Positions 37,051-45,351 are shown, counted from the stretch's first letter. The stretch: 64,000 nucleotides of DNA from an uncultured Desulfovibrio sp. (GCA_910587035.1 CAJUMQ010000008.1:22553-86552); one strand, 5' to 3'. Program-made: numbers and translations. The notes: generated by a model from the letters alone, not told the origin.

Positions 37051-37443
37051 AAGGCTGGCGCGGTCCCGTCTGGCCTGAATCCTGGGCTGCGCCCAAAAAT
37101 TACATTAAAAACAGTAAAATATGAAAACTTTCAGTTGACAGCTCAATGTGCATTTTTTAGAAAGACATATCTTGTAACATGCTTTTTAGAGTATTTTTAT
37201 TTTGAAAGTGCTCTGGCGGATGCTCGCGCCCAATGAGCCTGAAAACCATGCTTTTCTGGCGAAATGATGGCAGCGCTCCGGTTAAAATTTGTAAAAATTT
37301 AAACGTAAAAAGCTATAATGACTGGGAATCCCGCCTTGTTGCCCGGTCTGAGCTTTTTTGGGCGTGCCGGCTCCTGCCGGCTCCAGCGTTGGCCATGCGC
37401 ATGACGCAGTCCATAAATTGAACACATATGACAGGAGAATCCC
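37051..37443. other. Intergenic region murI-HU
   Basis: No gene is supported in these 393 bases. The first part (37100-37320) is A+T-rich relative to the genes, as expected for a regulatory region. It contains one good -35/-10 pair at 37135-37163; no terminator with a T-run was found after murI. Confidence 0.6.
37135..37163 (+). promoter_or_regulatory. Possible promoter upstream of the HU gene
   Basis: TTGACA (37135-37140), a 17-base spacer and TAGAAA (37158-37163). The -35 is perfect and the -10 mediocre. It would give a leader of about 270 bases. Confidence 0.4.
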
Positions 37444-37719
37444 ATGACAAAAGCCGAGCTGGTCGATAAAATTTATGCCAAGGCCGCATTGCCTTCAAAA
37501 GCCAAGGCCGAGGAGGCTCTGGATGCCGTGATTTCCTGCCTGCGCGATGCGCTGGTGGCCGGCGATACCGTAACTTTCACAGGTTTTGGCAGCTTCAAGG
37601 TCAATACCCGCGCAGCCCGCAAGGGCCGCAACCCCCGCACGAGGGAAGAGATAGACATTCCCGAAAGCAAGGTTGTCAAGTTCACCCCGGGCAAGACCCT
37701 GAAGGATGCCATAAACTAG
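37444..37719 (+). CDS. hup: HU-family DNA-binding protein
   Basis: A 91-residue histone-like protein that bends and compacts DNA. It begins MTKAELVDKIYAKAALPSKA and has the dimer core and DNA-binding arm region FTGFGSFKVNTRAARKGRNP with the intercalating Pro (RNPRTREEIDIPES). It ends FTPGKTLKDAIN. The family match is full length. AGGAG lies at 37433-37437, before the ATG at 37444. Its TAG stop (37717-37719) falls inside the CTAGTG end of the next hairpin repeat, as for rpmH and purD. Confidence 0.96.
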   Translation: MTKAELVDKIYAKAALPSKAKAEEALDAVISCLRDALVAGDTVTFTGFGSFKVNTRAARKGRNPRTREEIDIPESKVVKFTPGKTLKDAIN

Positions 37720-37857
37720 TGAGATGTCATGTTTTTACTGTCGTAAAAACATGAAGATCGCCAGGCAGAACCGTTGTTTTTGCCTGGATCTGGCCGCCCA
37801 GGGCGGCTCCCAATCCCTTTTCGGGATTACGGCTATTGTCGCTTGATGCGATACTGG
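37716..37857. repeat. Five-hairpin repeat family 1, copy 4 (after the HU gene)
   Basis: A complete 142-bp copy bounded by CTAGTG (37716-37721) and a degenerate TACTGG (37852-37857). Hairpin 1 is ATGTTTTTAC/GTAAAAACAT. Hairpin 2 is CCAGGCA/TGCCTGG flanked by GATC/ATC, where copy 2 has CAAAGCA/TGCTTTG, so paired positions have changed together. Hairpin 3 is GCCGCC/GGCGGC, hairpin 4 AATCCC/GGGATT, and hairpin 5 GTCGC/GCGAT with one G-U pair. Confidence 0.85.
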
Positions 37858-37955
37858 CTGACTACGTTTCGGGGTACCGCGTACCCCTGAGGGTCAACCC
37901 CAATGCGCCCTCCGCGCGTGATTGATTGCGCGCGCCAGACATTTCTTTTCGCTTT

Positions 37956-37997
37956 GGCATTTTCCCGCAGGCTGTTCATCAACCGCGGGAAAATGCC
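37956..37997. repeat. Perfect 13-bp inverted repeat
   Basis: GGCATTTTCCCGC (37956-37968) pairs with GCGGGAAAATGCC (37985-37997) around a 16-base loop. TTTAT follows on the plus strand, so it could act as a weak terminator for readthrough from the HU gene. Confidence 0.6.
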
Positions 37998-38030
37998 TTT
38001 ATATCCTTTATAGTATCGAAATTCATCGTC

Positions 38031-38175
38031 TATAACATGTAGCAGTTGAAATTGTCCCAATTTCAACCCTACTGCCTGGCGCTTCACAGCAGACGCGGTT
38101 TTGCTGTTCTCTATTGTTCGCTCCGTCCGCTCCCGCGGTCTGGTTTTGGCAAATAAATGAGGGCATACATATTTA
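38031..38175. repeat. Repeat family 2, copy A
   Basis: About 145 bp related to the copies at 38666 and 45183. It begins with TATAACATGT, continues with a 9-bp hairpin (GTTGAAATT / AATTTCAAC around GTCCC), then CTGCCTGGCGCTTCACAGCA, and ends near ACATATTTA. An internal long-range pairing CAGACGCGG with CCGCGGTCTG is specific to this copy. Confidence 0.65.
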
Positions 38176-38665
38176 CTGGCGACTGTAGAAAAAATGAACA
38201 GCCACGCTCCGGGCTGTATAAAAGCCATGCACCCCCATGTTATTTAAGTTTTGCTAAAAATATTTATATATCAGTATGTTATCATCGCAAAACGAACTGG
38301 CACGCACCTTGCTATATATCTGGCATGAGCGCAATGAAAGCGCAAAAAAAATTTATAGGGTAAACCGGAAAAATCTGGGGTCAAAGGAGAGCCGCCCTGG
38401 CGGAAAGCCTGGACACCAGCAAGATATAGCAATCCGCCAGTGGCGGTACAAATAAATCAATGAGGCGCCAATGAAGCAAAGGTAGCGGCGACCCTGCCAA
38501 TAACGCCGCATCCCTCCCTTTGAGATTTCCCACCCTTACAAATTCTTCCCTTTATCCCATCGTAAATATCCTTCCATCCCGGCCATCGCAATGCGGTGGC
38601 CGCCTGTCTTTAAAGCATATTGCGTTTAATTTTTTATGAAATTTTAAACACTGCGCTGCCATCAT

Positions 38666-38805
38666 TATGGCATGTATCAGTTGAAATTGTCCCAATCGCA
38701 ACCATATGGCCTGCCGCTTCACAGCAGGACATGGTTTTGCTGCCGCTATTGGCCGCCCCCCGCTCTCCCTGCAGGACCCATATGCCTTTAGAGACATATG
38801 CCATA
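38666..38805. repeat. Repeat family 2, copy B
   Basis: 140 bp bounded by TATGGCATGT (38666-38675) and ACATATGCCATA (38794-38805), which are inverted repeats of each other apart from a 2-base insertion. It contains the hairpin region and CCTGCCGCTTCACAGCAGG shared with the other copies. Confidence 0.7.
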
Positions 38806-38860
38806 TTCTGAAAGGCGCGTTTTTTTTGCTCATTGGGCGCAGAGTCTCCAAATGGCATGT

Positions 38861-38886
38861 CAATCCGGCCCAACGGGGCCGGATTG
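38861..38886. terminator. Hairpin after the P-type ATPase gene
   Basis: CAATCCGGCCC (38861-38871) pairs perfectly with GGGCCGGATTG (38876-38886) around AACG, 18 bases beyond the ATPase stop. No T-run follows on the minus strand, so it may be an mRNA 3'-end stabiliser rather than a true intrinsic terminator. Confidence 0.45.
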
Positions 38887-38903
38887 TGACAGGTAAAGGA
38901 ATT

Positions 38904-41009
38904 TCAGATGAGGGCGCCGGGATAGGTGCGGATGGCGTTCATGGATATGGCGATGGTGGTCATATTGTGCAGGAGCGCCGTGAGCGCAGGTGGAAATCCC
39001 AGGAAGATGGCGCCGGCGAGATAAAGGGAGTTCAGACCCAGACTCCAGGCCACATTGGCATGGATGCGGGACACTGCAGCGCAGGCCAGGGTGCGCGCAA
39101 AGGGCAGCCCTTCGAGATTTGGCCTGGTTAAAAGCACATTGGCAACAGCCCGGGCCAGGTCGGTGCCATCGCCCATGGCGATGCCAACTGAGGCAGCAGA
39201 GAGAGCCGCGCCATCGTTGATGCCGTCACCAACCATCATGACCTTGCAGCCTTCGGCATTCAGTTTTCGCACTATGCGGCCTTTTTCGGCTGGCAGCACA
39301 TGCGCCATGAATTCGGTTATGTTCACGCTTGCTGCAACAGCTCTGGCTGTGCGCTCATCATCGCCGGTGAGCATGAGGATGCGCGAAAAGCCCAGGGAGC
39401 GCAATTGTGATATCACCCTGTCCGCTTCCTTGCGTATAGGATCGGTAATCACGACCATGCCTGCGGCCACTCCGTCATCCGAGAGGAATAGAACAGAGCG
39501 GCCCAGGGCTGTTTGTCTTTCGCTTTCCTTATCGAAAATGGAGAGGTCAACCCCTTCATCATGCTCAAGGTAATGGCGGCTACCCAGCAGCATTTTATGG
39601 CCATGCAGGGTGGACGCAATGCCATGGGCCACAACATATTGCACGTCTGTATGCTCTTCCTCGTGCCCCACATGCTCCTCAAGCGCCTTGTTGACAATGG
39701 CGCGGGAGACCGGATGGGGAAAATGTTCCTCAAGGCAGGCCATTATGCGCAAAACTTCCCGGCGATTCCGCCCTGGAGCGGGAATGACAGCTTCCACAGA
39801 GGGCACGGCGCTGGTCAGGGTGCCGGTCTTGTCCAGCACCAGGGTATCGGCCTCCTTGATGGCCTCGAGATAGCGCCCCCCCTTGATGGCAAGACCGCGC
39901 TGTGTGCCCATGCGCATGGCTGTGAGCACCGCGAGGGGGGTGGCAATTTTCAGGGCGCAGGAATAATCCACCAGCAGAACGGATGCCGTGTGCATGAGGT
40001 TTCTGGTGACAAGCCAGACAAGGGCGGCCAGACCAAAGGTGAAGGGCACGGCCTTGTCCGCAAGGCGCAAATAGTGGGCTTCCAGACCTGATTTTTCCTT
40101 TTCGGACTGGTCAATGAAGCTGACCACCTGATGCAGGCGGGTGCCCTCGCCAACCTGGTTGACCTTTATGACCAGTCGGCCAGTCTCCACAATGGTGCCG
40201 GCATAGACAGCTCCACCTTTTTCCCGCACCACCGGCATGGGCTCCCCTGTCATGGCGGCCTGGTTGACAAGCGCCTGGCCGCTTTCCACCACCCCATCCA
40301 CGGGGATGGAAATACCGGCATTGACCACCACCATATCACCTGGCTGCACTTTGCCCAGGGGCACATTTATTTCTGTGCCATCCCTGTCGATAATCCAGAC
40401 ATTGTCCACATTGAGGGCCAGGCTTTCGGCCAGGGATGCCAGGGATCTCTCCCTTGTCCAGACTTCCAGAGCTTCTGCAACGGCAAGAAGCATGGTGAGC
40501 ATGCCAACAGTTCGCCAGTCTCGCATGCCCATGGATACCACCAGTGCGGAGGCATCGAGCACATCCACATTGATTTTGCCTTTCAGCAATGAGCGCAGGC
40601 CTTTGATGATAAAGGGCAGAGCCGAGGCTGTGCTCACCACCATGCGCCAGAACATGGGCAAAAGAGGGCGCAGCAGGAAGAAACGGGCCAGGGCAATGAA
40701 AGCGCCCGTGGGCTTTTCACCGGTGAGAAGCTCCTCGACCTCTTCTGCTGTGAGGGAATCATGCTGGCTGCAGTTGAACTCGTTTTCCACAAAGTGCAGA
40801 GCTGCATCCCTTTTATCCTGGTTGTCGGCAAAAAAGAGAACGCTGCCGGTGAGATGATTGACTTTGATACCTTCCAGGCCCTTCAATTTCTCAAGCTCGC
40901 GCTGCAGGGCCCTGGCCATTCGTGGTGTCATTGCGGCATCACAGCTAAGCCGCACCCTATGGGGATGCCGCCCTGTAGGCTGCAGTTCATGCCTTATGCT
41001 AAAATTCAC
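38904..41009 (-). CDS. P1B-type metal-transporting ATPase with YSC in place of CPC
   Basis: A 701-residue heavy-metal P-type ATPase. It has actuator TGEPMPV, phosphorylation motif DKTGTLTS, P1B-specific HP dipeptide (EEHFPHPVSRAIV), and hinge GDGINDGAALSAASVGIAMG. The transmembrane metal site that reads CPC in copper and zinc/cadmium pumps is YSC here (VDYSCALKIATPLAVLTAM). The N-terminal 85 residues resemble a degenerate metal-binding (HMA) domain without its CxxC. GTG at 41009 is chosen (AAGGAG about ten bases upstream); the frame open to 41078 looks non-coding. Upstream on the same strand is a small membrane protein gene, but a terminator-like hairpin (41131-41175) separates them. The transported metal is unknown. 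Confidence 0.85.
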   Translation of the reverse strand: MNFSIRHELQPTGRHPHRVRLSCDAAMTPRMARALQRELEKLKGLEGIKVNHLTGSVLFFADNQDKRDAALHFVENEFNCSQHDSLTAEEVEELLTGEKPTGAFIALARFFLLRPLLPMFWRMVVSTASALPFIIKGLRSLLKGKINVDVLDASALVVSMGMRDWRTVGMLTMLLAVAEALEVWTRERSLASLAESLALNVDNVWIIDRDGTEINVPLGKVQPGDMVVVNAGISIPVDGVVESGQALVNQAAMTGEPMPVVREKGGAVYAGTIVETGRLVIKVNQVGEGTRLHQVVSFIDQSEKEKSGLEAHYLRLADKAVPFTFGLAALVWLVTRNLMHTASVLLVDYSCALKIATPLAVLTAMRMGTQRGLAIKGGRYLEAIKEADTLVLDKTGTLTSAVPSVEAVIPAPGRNRREVLRIMACLEEHFPHPVSRAIVNKALEEHVGHEEEHTDVQYVVAHGIASTLHGHKMLLGSRHYLEHDEGVDLSIFDKESERQTALGRSVLFLSDDGVAAGMVVITDPIRKEADRVISQLRSLGFSRILMLTGDDERTARAVAASVNITEFMAHVLPAEKGRIVRKLNAEGCKVMMVGDGINDGAALSAASVGIAMGDGTDLARAVANVLLTRPNLEGLPFARTLACAAVSRIHANVAWSLGLNSLYLAGAIFLGFPPALTALLHNMTTIAISMNAIRTYPGALI

Positions 41010-41130
41010 GTTTAAGGGACTCCTTGAAATAAACCGTGGGACCGGGGCAGCCGCAGAAGTTGTCCCGCGGCGGACCATGCCTTTAAAACCTGTTCGCTTT
41101 GATATGATCTCTTATGGCCAAGTATGCCTG

Positions 41131-41175
41131 AAAATGGCCTCTGGCGAGAACGCAAGTTCGCCAGGGCCATTTTTT
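41131..41175. terminator. Strong terminator between the small membrane protein and the P-type ATPase
   Basis: ATGGCC plus CTGGCGA (41134-41147) pairs with TCGCCAG plus GGCCAT (41158-41170), with one bulged T. It is flanked by AAA on the left and six T on the right. On the minus strand it lies downstream of the 41255 gene and upstream of the ATPase, so the ATPase may have its own promoter or be attenuated. Confidence 0.7.
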
Positions 41176-41254
41176 CACCTCAGAGTGGACATGTGCGCGA
41201 GGCTCTGTCACAGGCAAAGACTTGAGCGCGTATAATTTTTAACAGAAAAACGCG

Positions 41255-41539
41255 CTAACCGGCTGTCTTTGCCTGTGCGGCAGCCCCGGATTTTTCCCTG
41301 GCCTGCATGGCATCGGCCTGGTCCCTGGCCTCTGCGGCCATGTCTTCAACGTCCTCTTTCATGGCCGCCATTTTACGCACCACTGCGTCCTTCATGTTCA
41401 TGCCCTTGCTGAGTATGCGGGTCGCGGCGGGCTTCATGTATTCAAAATTCATTTTATTGCGGTTTAAATAGGCAATACCAGCCGCTCCAACGGCCGCGCC
41501 ACCCAAAAAAGCCAGAAACATTTTTGTGCCGCTGTCCAT
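41255..41539 (-). CDS. Small membrane-anchored protein near the metal ATPase
   Basis: A 94-residue protein. It has an N-terminal membrane helix with a glycine-rich core (FLAFLGGAAVGAAGIAYLNR) and a charged helical tail (MKEDVEDMAAEARDQADAMQ). Small proteins with a Gly-rich helix followed by a similar KEDAEDI-type tail occur next to YSC-type metal ATPases in other anaerobes, from memory; this needs a search. ATG at 41539 has GGAG eight bases upstream. It is divergent from the HMA-like gene at 41675, so the region 41540-41674 should hold promoters for both. Possibly an accessory or stabilising subunit of the pump; unproven. Confidence 0.65.
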   Translation of the reverse strand: MDSGTKMFLAFLGGAAVGAAGIAYLNRNKMNFEYMKPAATRILSKGMNMKDAVVRKMAAMKEDVEDMAAEARDQADAMQAREKSGAAAQAKTAG

Positions 41540-41674
41540 TTTTTTCTCCTTTTGCAGCAAATTTGTAATAACGTGGCGATGCAACATGCCGCGCTGCCAA
41601 ATAAAACTTGAAAAATAATCAATTTTAAGTCAAGGAAAATAAAATTCAATTTCAATAATGGAATGGAGGAGCAT

Positions 41675-42082
41675 ATGTCTGAATATCTGGTGCATGTCTC
41701 ACGGGAGCGGGCAAGGTTGCGCAGCCCCATTTTCGGGGATGATGCAGTGAAGGTTAAGGCCATGGAATATTTGCAGAAGCAGCAGGGAATTGCCGGCATA
41801 AAGCCGGGGATGGAATCAATCCTGATATTTATGGAGCCTGGTGCGGATTTGCCCAAAATCCTGACCGGTTTGGAAGAAAATATCCCCGGGCTTAAAGAGT
41901 CCGCACAGGCGTGGGCGCCTTTGCCGGACATGCGCAAGGAGAAGCTGCATGCTCTGCTGGCTTCAGGAGTTACAACTGTGGGCCTGCTTCTCTTTGGCCT
42001 GAAGCATGCCCATGCCTGGAGCGGCGGCCTGTTCACTTTGCTGGCCACCAACCACATCTGGGACAGGCGCAAGAGGTTCTAG
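41675..42082 (+). CDS. HMA-like metal-binding membrane protein
   Basis: A 135-residue protein starting at the ATG at 41675 (GGAGGA just upstream; an in-frame ATG at 41663 lies before this site). Residues 1-75 resemble a heavy-metal-associated ferredoxin-like domain (YLVHVSRERARLRSPIFGDD... GIAGIKPGMESILIFMEPGA) but without the CxxC pair. A hydrophobic segment follows (LHALLASGVTTVGLLLFGLK) and a second short one before a basic end (DRRKRF). It resembles the N-terminal part of the P-type ATPase in the same cluster and may be its detached metal-sensing or delivery domain. Confidence 0.6.
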   Translation: MSEYLVHVSRERARLRSPIFGDDAVKVKAMEYLQKQQGIAGIKPGMESILIFMEPGADLPKILTGLEENIPGLKESAQAWAPLPDMRKEKLHALLASGVTTVGLLLFGLKHAHAWSGGLFTLLATNHIWDRRKRF

Positions 42083-42319
42083 GGCATTCATCAGCTGAAA
42101 CGCTCCATGCGTTTCAACCATGCGCTCCGGCCTTTCTCCGCGTAGCTGGGCAGGGCATGAAAAATTCAATTTATCCGCCCATTTTTGCGCGGGCGTTTCA
42201 GAAGAGGCGCCGGGCATTTGCCTATTTCCAATCGGCAAATGCGCCAAGGGGTATTGATGGTTGCTCAAGCCGCCAGACCGGGACAAAAGCCCGCTGGCGG
42301 CATTATCATTGCGGTATTT

Positions 42320-43390
42320 CTATTCCTCGCCTTCAGCCTTCAGTGCCGCAACCTGTGCCGAGGTAGCAAGGGCATCCAGCAGCGGCGTGAGCTCCCCTTC
42401 CATTATGCGGTCAAGGGAATAGAGCGTCAGGTTTATGCGGTGGTCCGTGCATCGCCCCTGGGGAAAATTGTAGGTACGGATGCGCCCTGATCTGTCCCCA
42501 GAGCCCACCTGCGCCTTGCGATCGGAGGAGACCTCCTGGTTCTGTCTTTCCTGCTCGGCCGCAAGCAGCCTGGAGGCCAGCACTTTCATGGCCTTGGCCT
42601 TGTTCTTGTGCTGGGAGCGCTCATCCTGGCAAGTCACAACAATGCCGGAGGGTATGTGCGTGATGCGCACTGCGGATTCTGTCTTGTTCACATGCTGGCC
42701 GCCGGCGCCCCCTGCGCGATAGTTGTCAATGCGCAGATCCTCGGGCCGGATTTCCACATCCACCTCGCCGGCTTCCGGCATCACAGCCACGGTGGCGGCT
42801 GAGGTATGGATGCGCCCCTGGGTCTCCGTCACCGGCACGCGCTGCACCCTGTGGGTGCCACCCTCAAACTTCAGGCGGCTGTACACGCGCCTGCCGCTGA
42901 CAAGGCAGATTATCTCCTTGATGCCTCCGCCCTCGGCCACGGACTGGCTGAGAATTTCCACAGTCCAGCCCTGTAGCTCGGCATAACGCGAATACATGCG
43001 GAACAGATCGGCAGCGAAAAGGGCAGCCTCCTCGCCGCCTGTGCCAGCGCGAATTTCCAGGATAATATTTTTTTCATCAAGGGGATCCGCAGGCAGGAGC
43101 GCGACCTTGAGCTGCTGCTCCAGTTTTGGCAGCTCATCTTCCGCCAGACGGATCTCCTCATGGGCAAGATTCCTGATCTCCGGATCCGGATCACGCAAAA
43201 GCTGCCGGTTTTCCTCAATTTCCGTGCTTGCGCTGCGGTATTTGCGGTAAATATTGACGATATCACTCAAATCGGCATGGGCTTTTGCCAGTTTGCGATA
43301 CTGTTCCTGATCCGCCAGCACCTCTGGCAAGGCCAGCTGCTGCTCAAGATCGAGATATTTTTTTTCCAGGGCTTCTAGTTTGGCAAACAT
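42320..43390 (-). CDS. prfA: Peptide chain release factor 1
   Basis: RF1 reads UAA and UAG stop codons and triggers peptide release. The 356-residue protein contains the stop-codon recognition tripeptide PVT (RVPVTETQGRIHTSA), which is of the RF1 PxT type rather than the SPF of RF2, and the catalytic GGQ in NYRAGGAGGQHVNKTESAV. The C-terminus NFPQGRCTDHRINLTLYSLD is typical. No frameshift signal is needed, in contrast to prfB. It follows the DUF1385 gene by 10 bases in the rpmE-DUF1385-prfA unit. Confidence 0.98.
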   Translation of the reverse strand: MFAKLEALEKKYLDLEQQLALPEVLADQEQYRKLAKAHADLSDIVNIYRKYRSASTEIEENRQLLRDPDPEIRNLAHEEIRLAEDELPKLEQQLKVALLPADPLDEKNIILEIRAGTGGEEAALFAADLFRMYSRYAELQGWTVEILSQSVAEGGGIKEIICLVSGRRVYSRLKFEGGTHRVQRVPVTETQGRIHTSAATVAVMPEAGEVDVEIRPEDLRIDNYRAGGAGGQHVNKTESAVRITHIPSGIVVTCQDERSQHKNKAKAMKVLASRLLAAEQERQNQEVSSDRKAQVGSGDRSGRIRTYNFPQGRCTDHRINLTLYSLDRIMEGELTPLLDALATSAQVAALKAEGEE

Positions 43391-43400
43391 ATTTTTCCGA

Positions 43401-44405
43401 TCAGATTGATGTTGCGGAAGATGTTTCCGTTCCGGGTCGCAGATAGGCGGATGCGCGCACCTGTGGGCGCAGTTCCGGCCCCAGCGCCTCAGCCAGGGCT
43501 GCCAGGGCCACCTCCACCTGTTCTGGCGAAGGCTCCCTTGTCGTCATGCCCTGCAGGGCCAGGCCTGGCCATTGCAGCAGGGTGGCCAGTGGCCCTTGCG
43601 GCAGCCTGGCCGCAAAACGTATCAGCTCATAGGCCACGGCGCTGATGGGCAGCACGAGCAAAAGCTTGTAAAACACACTCAGGGCATGTTTGGCCACCAT
43701 GTTGGCCGGCGTCCACCAGTGCAGTAACAGCGGCAGCAGCATGGCCTGCAGGATTATGGATATGCAGATGACGAACAGAAGAAATGTTGTTCCGCAGCGG
43801 GGATGCAACCGGCTTTGGCCCATGGCGCAGGCGGAATCCATGCTTGTGCCATTTTCCCAGGCATGGATGGTCTTGTGCTCGGCGCCATGATACTGAAACA
43901 GACGCCCTATCTCCGGTACAATCGCAATCAGACGTATATATAGTATGAATATGGCGCACTTGAAGAATCCATCCCACAGATGAAAACTAAGGCCATCCAC
44001 ATCGCCCCCCGCGCCGATGGCGAGCATCAGCAGGGAGAGCAGATGCGGCGCAACCACAAAAAGGCCAATGGCCATAAGCAGCGCGATGCAAAGACTTATG
44101 GTAATGGGCCATTGCTGTTTTATGTCTTCATCTGGAGCGGAGAGCGCAGCCGAGCGGTTGAGCGCCTGAATGCCGTTGATCAATGTCTCCAGAAGTATGG
44201 GAAAGCCGCGCACAAATGGCGCTCGAAGCCAGCGCCTGCGGGTGATGGACTGCCAGGGGAGCCTTTGCGCATATATTGCGCCGTCCGGGGTGCGCACTGC
44301 GAGTCCGTAAAAATCGCCATTGCGCATCATAACCCCCTCCAGCACGGCCTGGCCACCCACGGCTGGGCAGTCCGGCATTACTCCGGAGGAATTATTTCTG
44401 CTCAA
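43401..44405 (-). CDS. DUF1385-family membrane protein
   Basis: A 334-residue protein of the DUF1385 family (often encoded between rpmE and prfA). It has N-terminal GGQAVLEGVMMRNGDFYGLA, membrane helices around ISLCIALLMAIGLFVVAPHL and LHPRCGTTFLLFVICISIIL, and a conserved FQYHGAEHKTIHAWENG, whose His residues suggest metal binding or catalysis. The ORF start at 44405 overlaps rpmE by 14 bases; a second in-frame ATG at 44378 lies just after the rpmE stop. Function is unknown in the literature I recall. Gene order is conserved in many Firmicutes and delta-proteobacteria. Confidence 0.88.
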   Translation of the reverse strand: MSRNNSSGVMPDCPAVGGQAVLEGVMMRNGDFYGLAVRTPDGAIYAQRLPWQSITRRRWLRAPFVRGFPILLETLINGIQALNRSAALSAPDEDIKQQWPITISLCIALLMAIGLFVVAPHLLSLLMLAIGAGGDVDGLSFHLWDGFFKCAIFILYIRLIAIVPEIGRLFQYHGAEHKTIHAWENGTSMDSACAMGQSRLHPRCGTTFLLFVICISIILQAMLLPLLLHWWTPANMVAKHALSVFYKLLLVLPISAVAYELIRFAARLPQGPLATLLQWPGLALQGMTTREPSPEQVEVALAALAEALGPELRPQVRASAYLRPGTETSSATSI

Positions 44406-44604
44406 ATTTGGCGTATTTTTTACGGAAGCGGTCTATGCGCCCGGCCGTATCAAGAAAGCGCTGCTTGCCAGTGAAAAATGGATGGCAGGCGGAGCAGACT
44501 TCCACATGCACCTGTTCGCCCCTGGTGGAGAGCACCTGCTCCTGATTGCCGCATGCGCAGGTAATGGTGGCCTTGTATACTTTTGGGTGAATATCTTTTT
44601 TCAT
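44392..44604 (-). CDS. rpmE: 50S ribosomal protein L31
   Basis: A 70-residue L31 beginning MKKDIHPKVYKATITCACGN, with the zinc-ligand set CACG ... CSACHPF (C+ type), then FFTGKQRFLDTAGRIDRFRK. The zinc-binding form is the usual one when zinc is available. It heads the rpmE-DUF1385-prfA unit. Confidence 0.97.
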   Translation of the reverse strand: MKKDIHPKVYKATITCACGNQEQVLSTRGEQVHVEVCSACHPFFTGKQRFLDTAGRIDRFRKKYAKFEQK

Positions 44605-44780
44605 TCCAGAATCCTTTTTTTGCAGACGCGGAAGGGAATCCGGGCCTGAAAATAAAAAACAATACCGCAGGCAAACTGCGGCTGTATTAAATAAATCAAA
44701 TTAGATGGAATGGCAAGAGAAAACAGAAACTTTTTCGCGCATGGCCCCTGGCGGGCCGCAATCACAGGGCAATGTCAAAA

Positions 44781-45140
44781 TCAGGCATTGGCTGCCTTGA
44801 GCATCTCCTCAACCATTGCCAGGGATGGTGTCGCCTCGGCATTCAGGCCGCAGAGGCTGCGCACTGCCAGCATGAGAAGATCAAACTGCAGTGCGATTTC
44901 GGTCTTGCCATTGTTGATGACGCAGACATCCCCACACACGGAGAGACGATAGGCATGACGGGTGCGCTCGCGGCCCTTGGAGCGGATCACATAATAAACC
45001 TGCTGGCCATTGTCTGTCACATACAGCTGCTGGCGTGTGAGACAGCCATCTTCCTCATCAAAGTGGGAGCATTCGGAAAACAGCCGCCCCTTAAAGCGCA
45101 AAACATCGCCATTGTCGTGTTTCAGACAAATTTCTTCCAT
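44781..45140 (-). CDS. Hypothetical protein
   Basis: A 119-residue protein I do not recognise. From the ATG at 45140 it reads MEEICLKHDNGDVLRFKGRL, with alternating strand-like segments (QLYVTDNGQQVYYVIRSKGR; LSVCGDVCVINNGKTEIAL) and an acidic helix-rich end. It has no membrane segment or signal peptide and looks like a small cytoplasmic beta-rich domain. The frame is open to 45197, but the extra residues include the edge of repeat copy C. A possible promoter lies upstream at 45380-45352, separated from the gene by that repeat. Confidence 0.55.
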   Translation of the reverse strand: MEEICLKHDNGDVLRFKGRLFSECSHFDEEDGCLTRQQLYVTDNGQQVYYVIRSKGRERTRHAYRLSVCGDVCVINNGKTEIALQFDLLMLAVRSLCGLNAEATPSLAMVEEMLKAANA

Positions 45141-45182
45141 GTTTTTAGGCACTTTAACACCCCGCTCCAGCCCTGACGGCAA

Positions 45183-45330
45183 TATGGCATGTATCAAGTT
45201 GAAATTGTTCCAATTTCAACCATACGGCCTGGCGCTTTACACAAAACGTGTTTTTTCTGTTCGCTATTGGCCGACCCGTCCGCTTTTGCGACCGGGCGCG
45301 TATGTCCATTTTCAACAGACATATGCTATA
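45183..45330. repeat. Repeat family 2, copy C
   Basis: 148 bp bounded by TATGGCATGT (45183-45192) and ACATATGCTATA (45319-45330). The 9-bp hairpin GTTGAAATT/AATTTCAAC is preserved. It lies between the radical SAM gene and the hypothetical gene on the minus strand. Confidence 0.7.
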
Positions 45331-45351
45331 TGATTTGCAATTGTCTTTCGC

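Larger units (their letters stand above)
37858..38903. other. Gene-free, hairpin- and repeat-rich region
   Basis: No coding sequence is supported in these 1046 bases; open frames here lack family matches and ribosome sites. After repeat copy 4 come further dyads: GGGGTAC/GTACCCC (37871-37887), CGCGC/GCGCG near 37915-37940, and a perfect 13-bp inverted repeat at 37956-37997. Two copies of repeat family 2 (38031 and 38666) follow, with a segment of unknown content between them (38180-38660). At the right end, 38861-38886, is an 11-bp perfect hairpin near the P-type ATPase stop. Confidence 0.7.

Noticed and set aside
37135..37440. HU leader examined as a riboswitch
   Set aside because: The A+T-rich stretch has no consistent stems apart from short ones, and HU genes are not known to be riboswitch-controlled.
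38157..38363. 68-residue open frame in the repeat-rich gap
   Set aside because: No ribosome-binding site, odd composition and overlap with repeat copy A.
38355..38560. Segment with GGGGTCAAAGGAGAGCCGCC that looked like a possible riboswitch or small RNA
   Set aside because: I could not match it to cobalamin, TPP, SRP or 6S RNA consensus, and no gene follows on either strand within a sensible distance.
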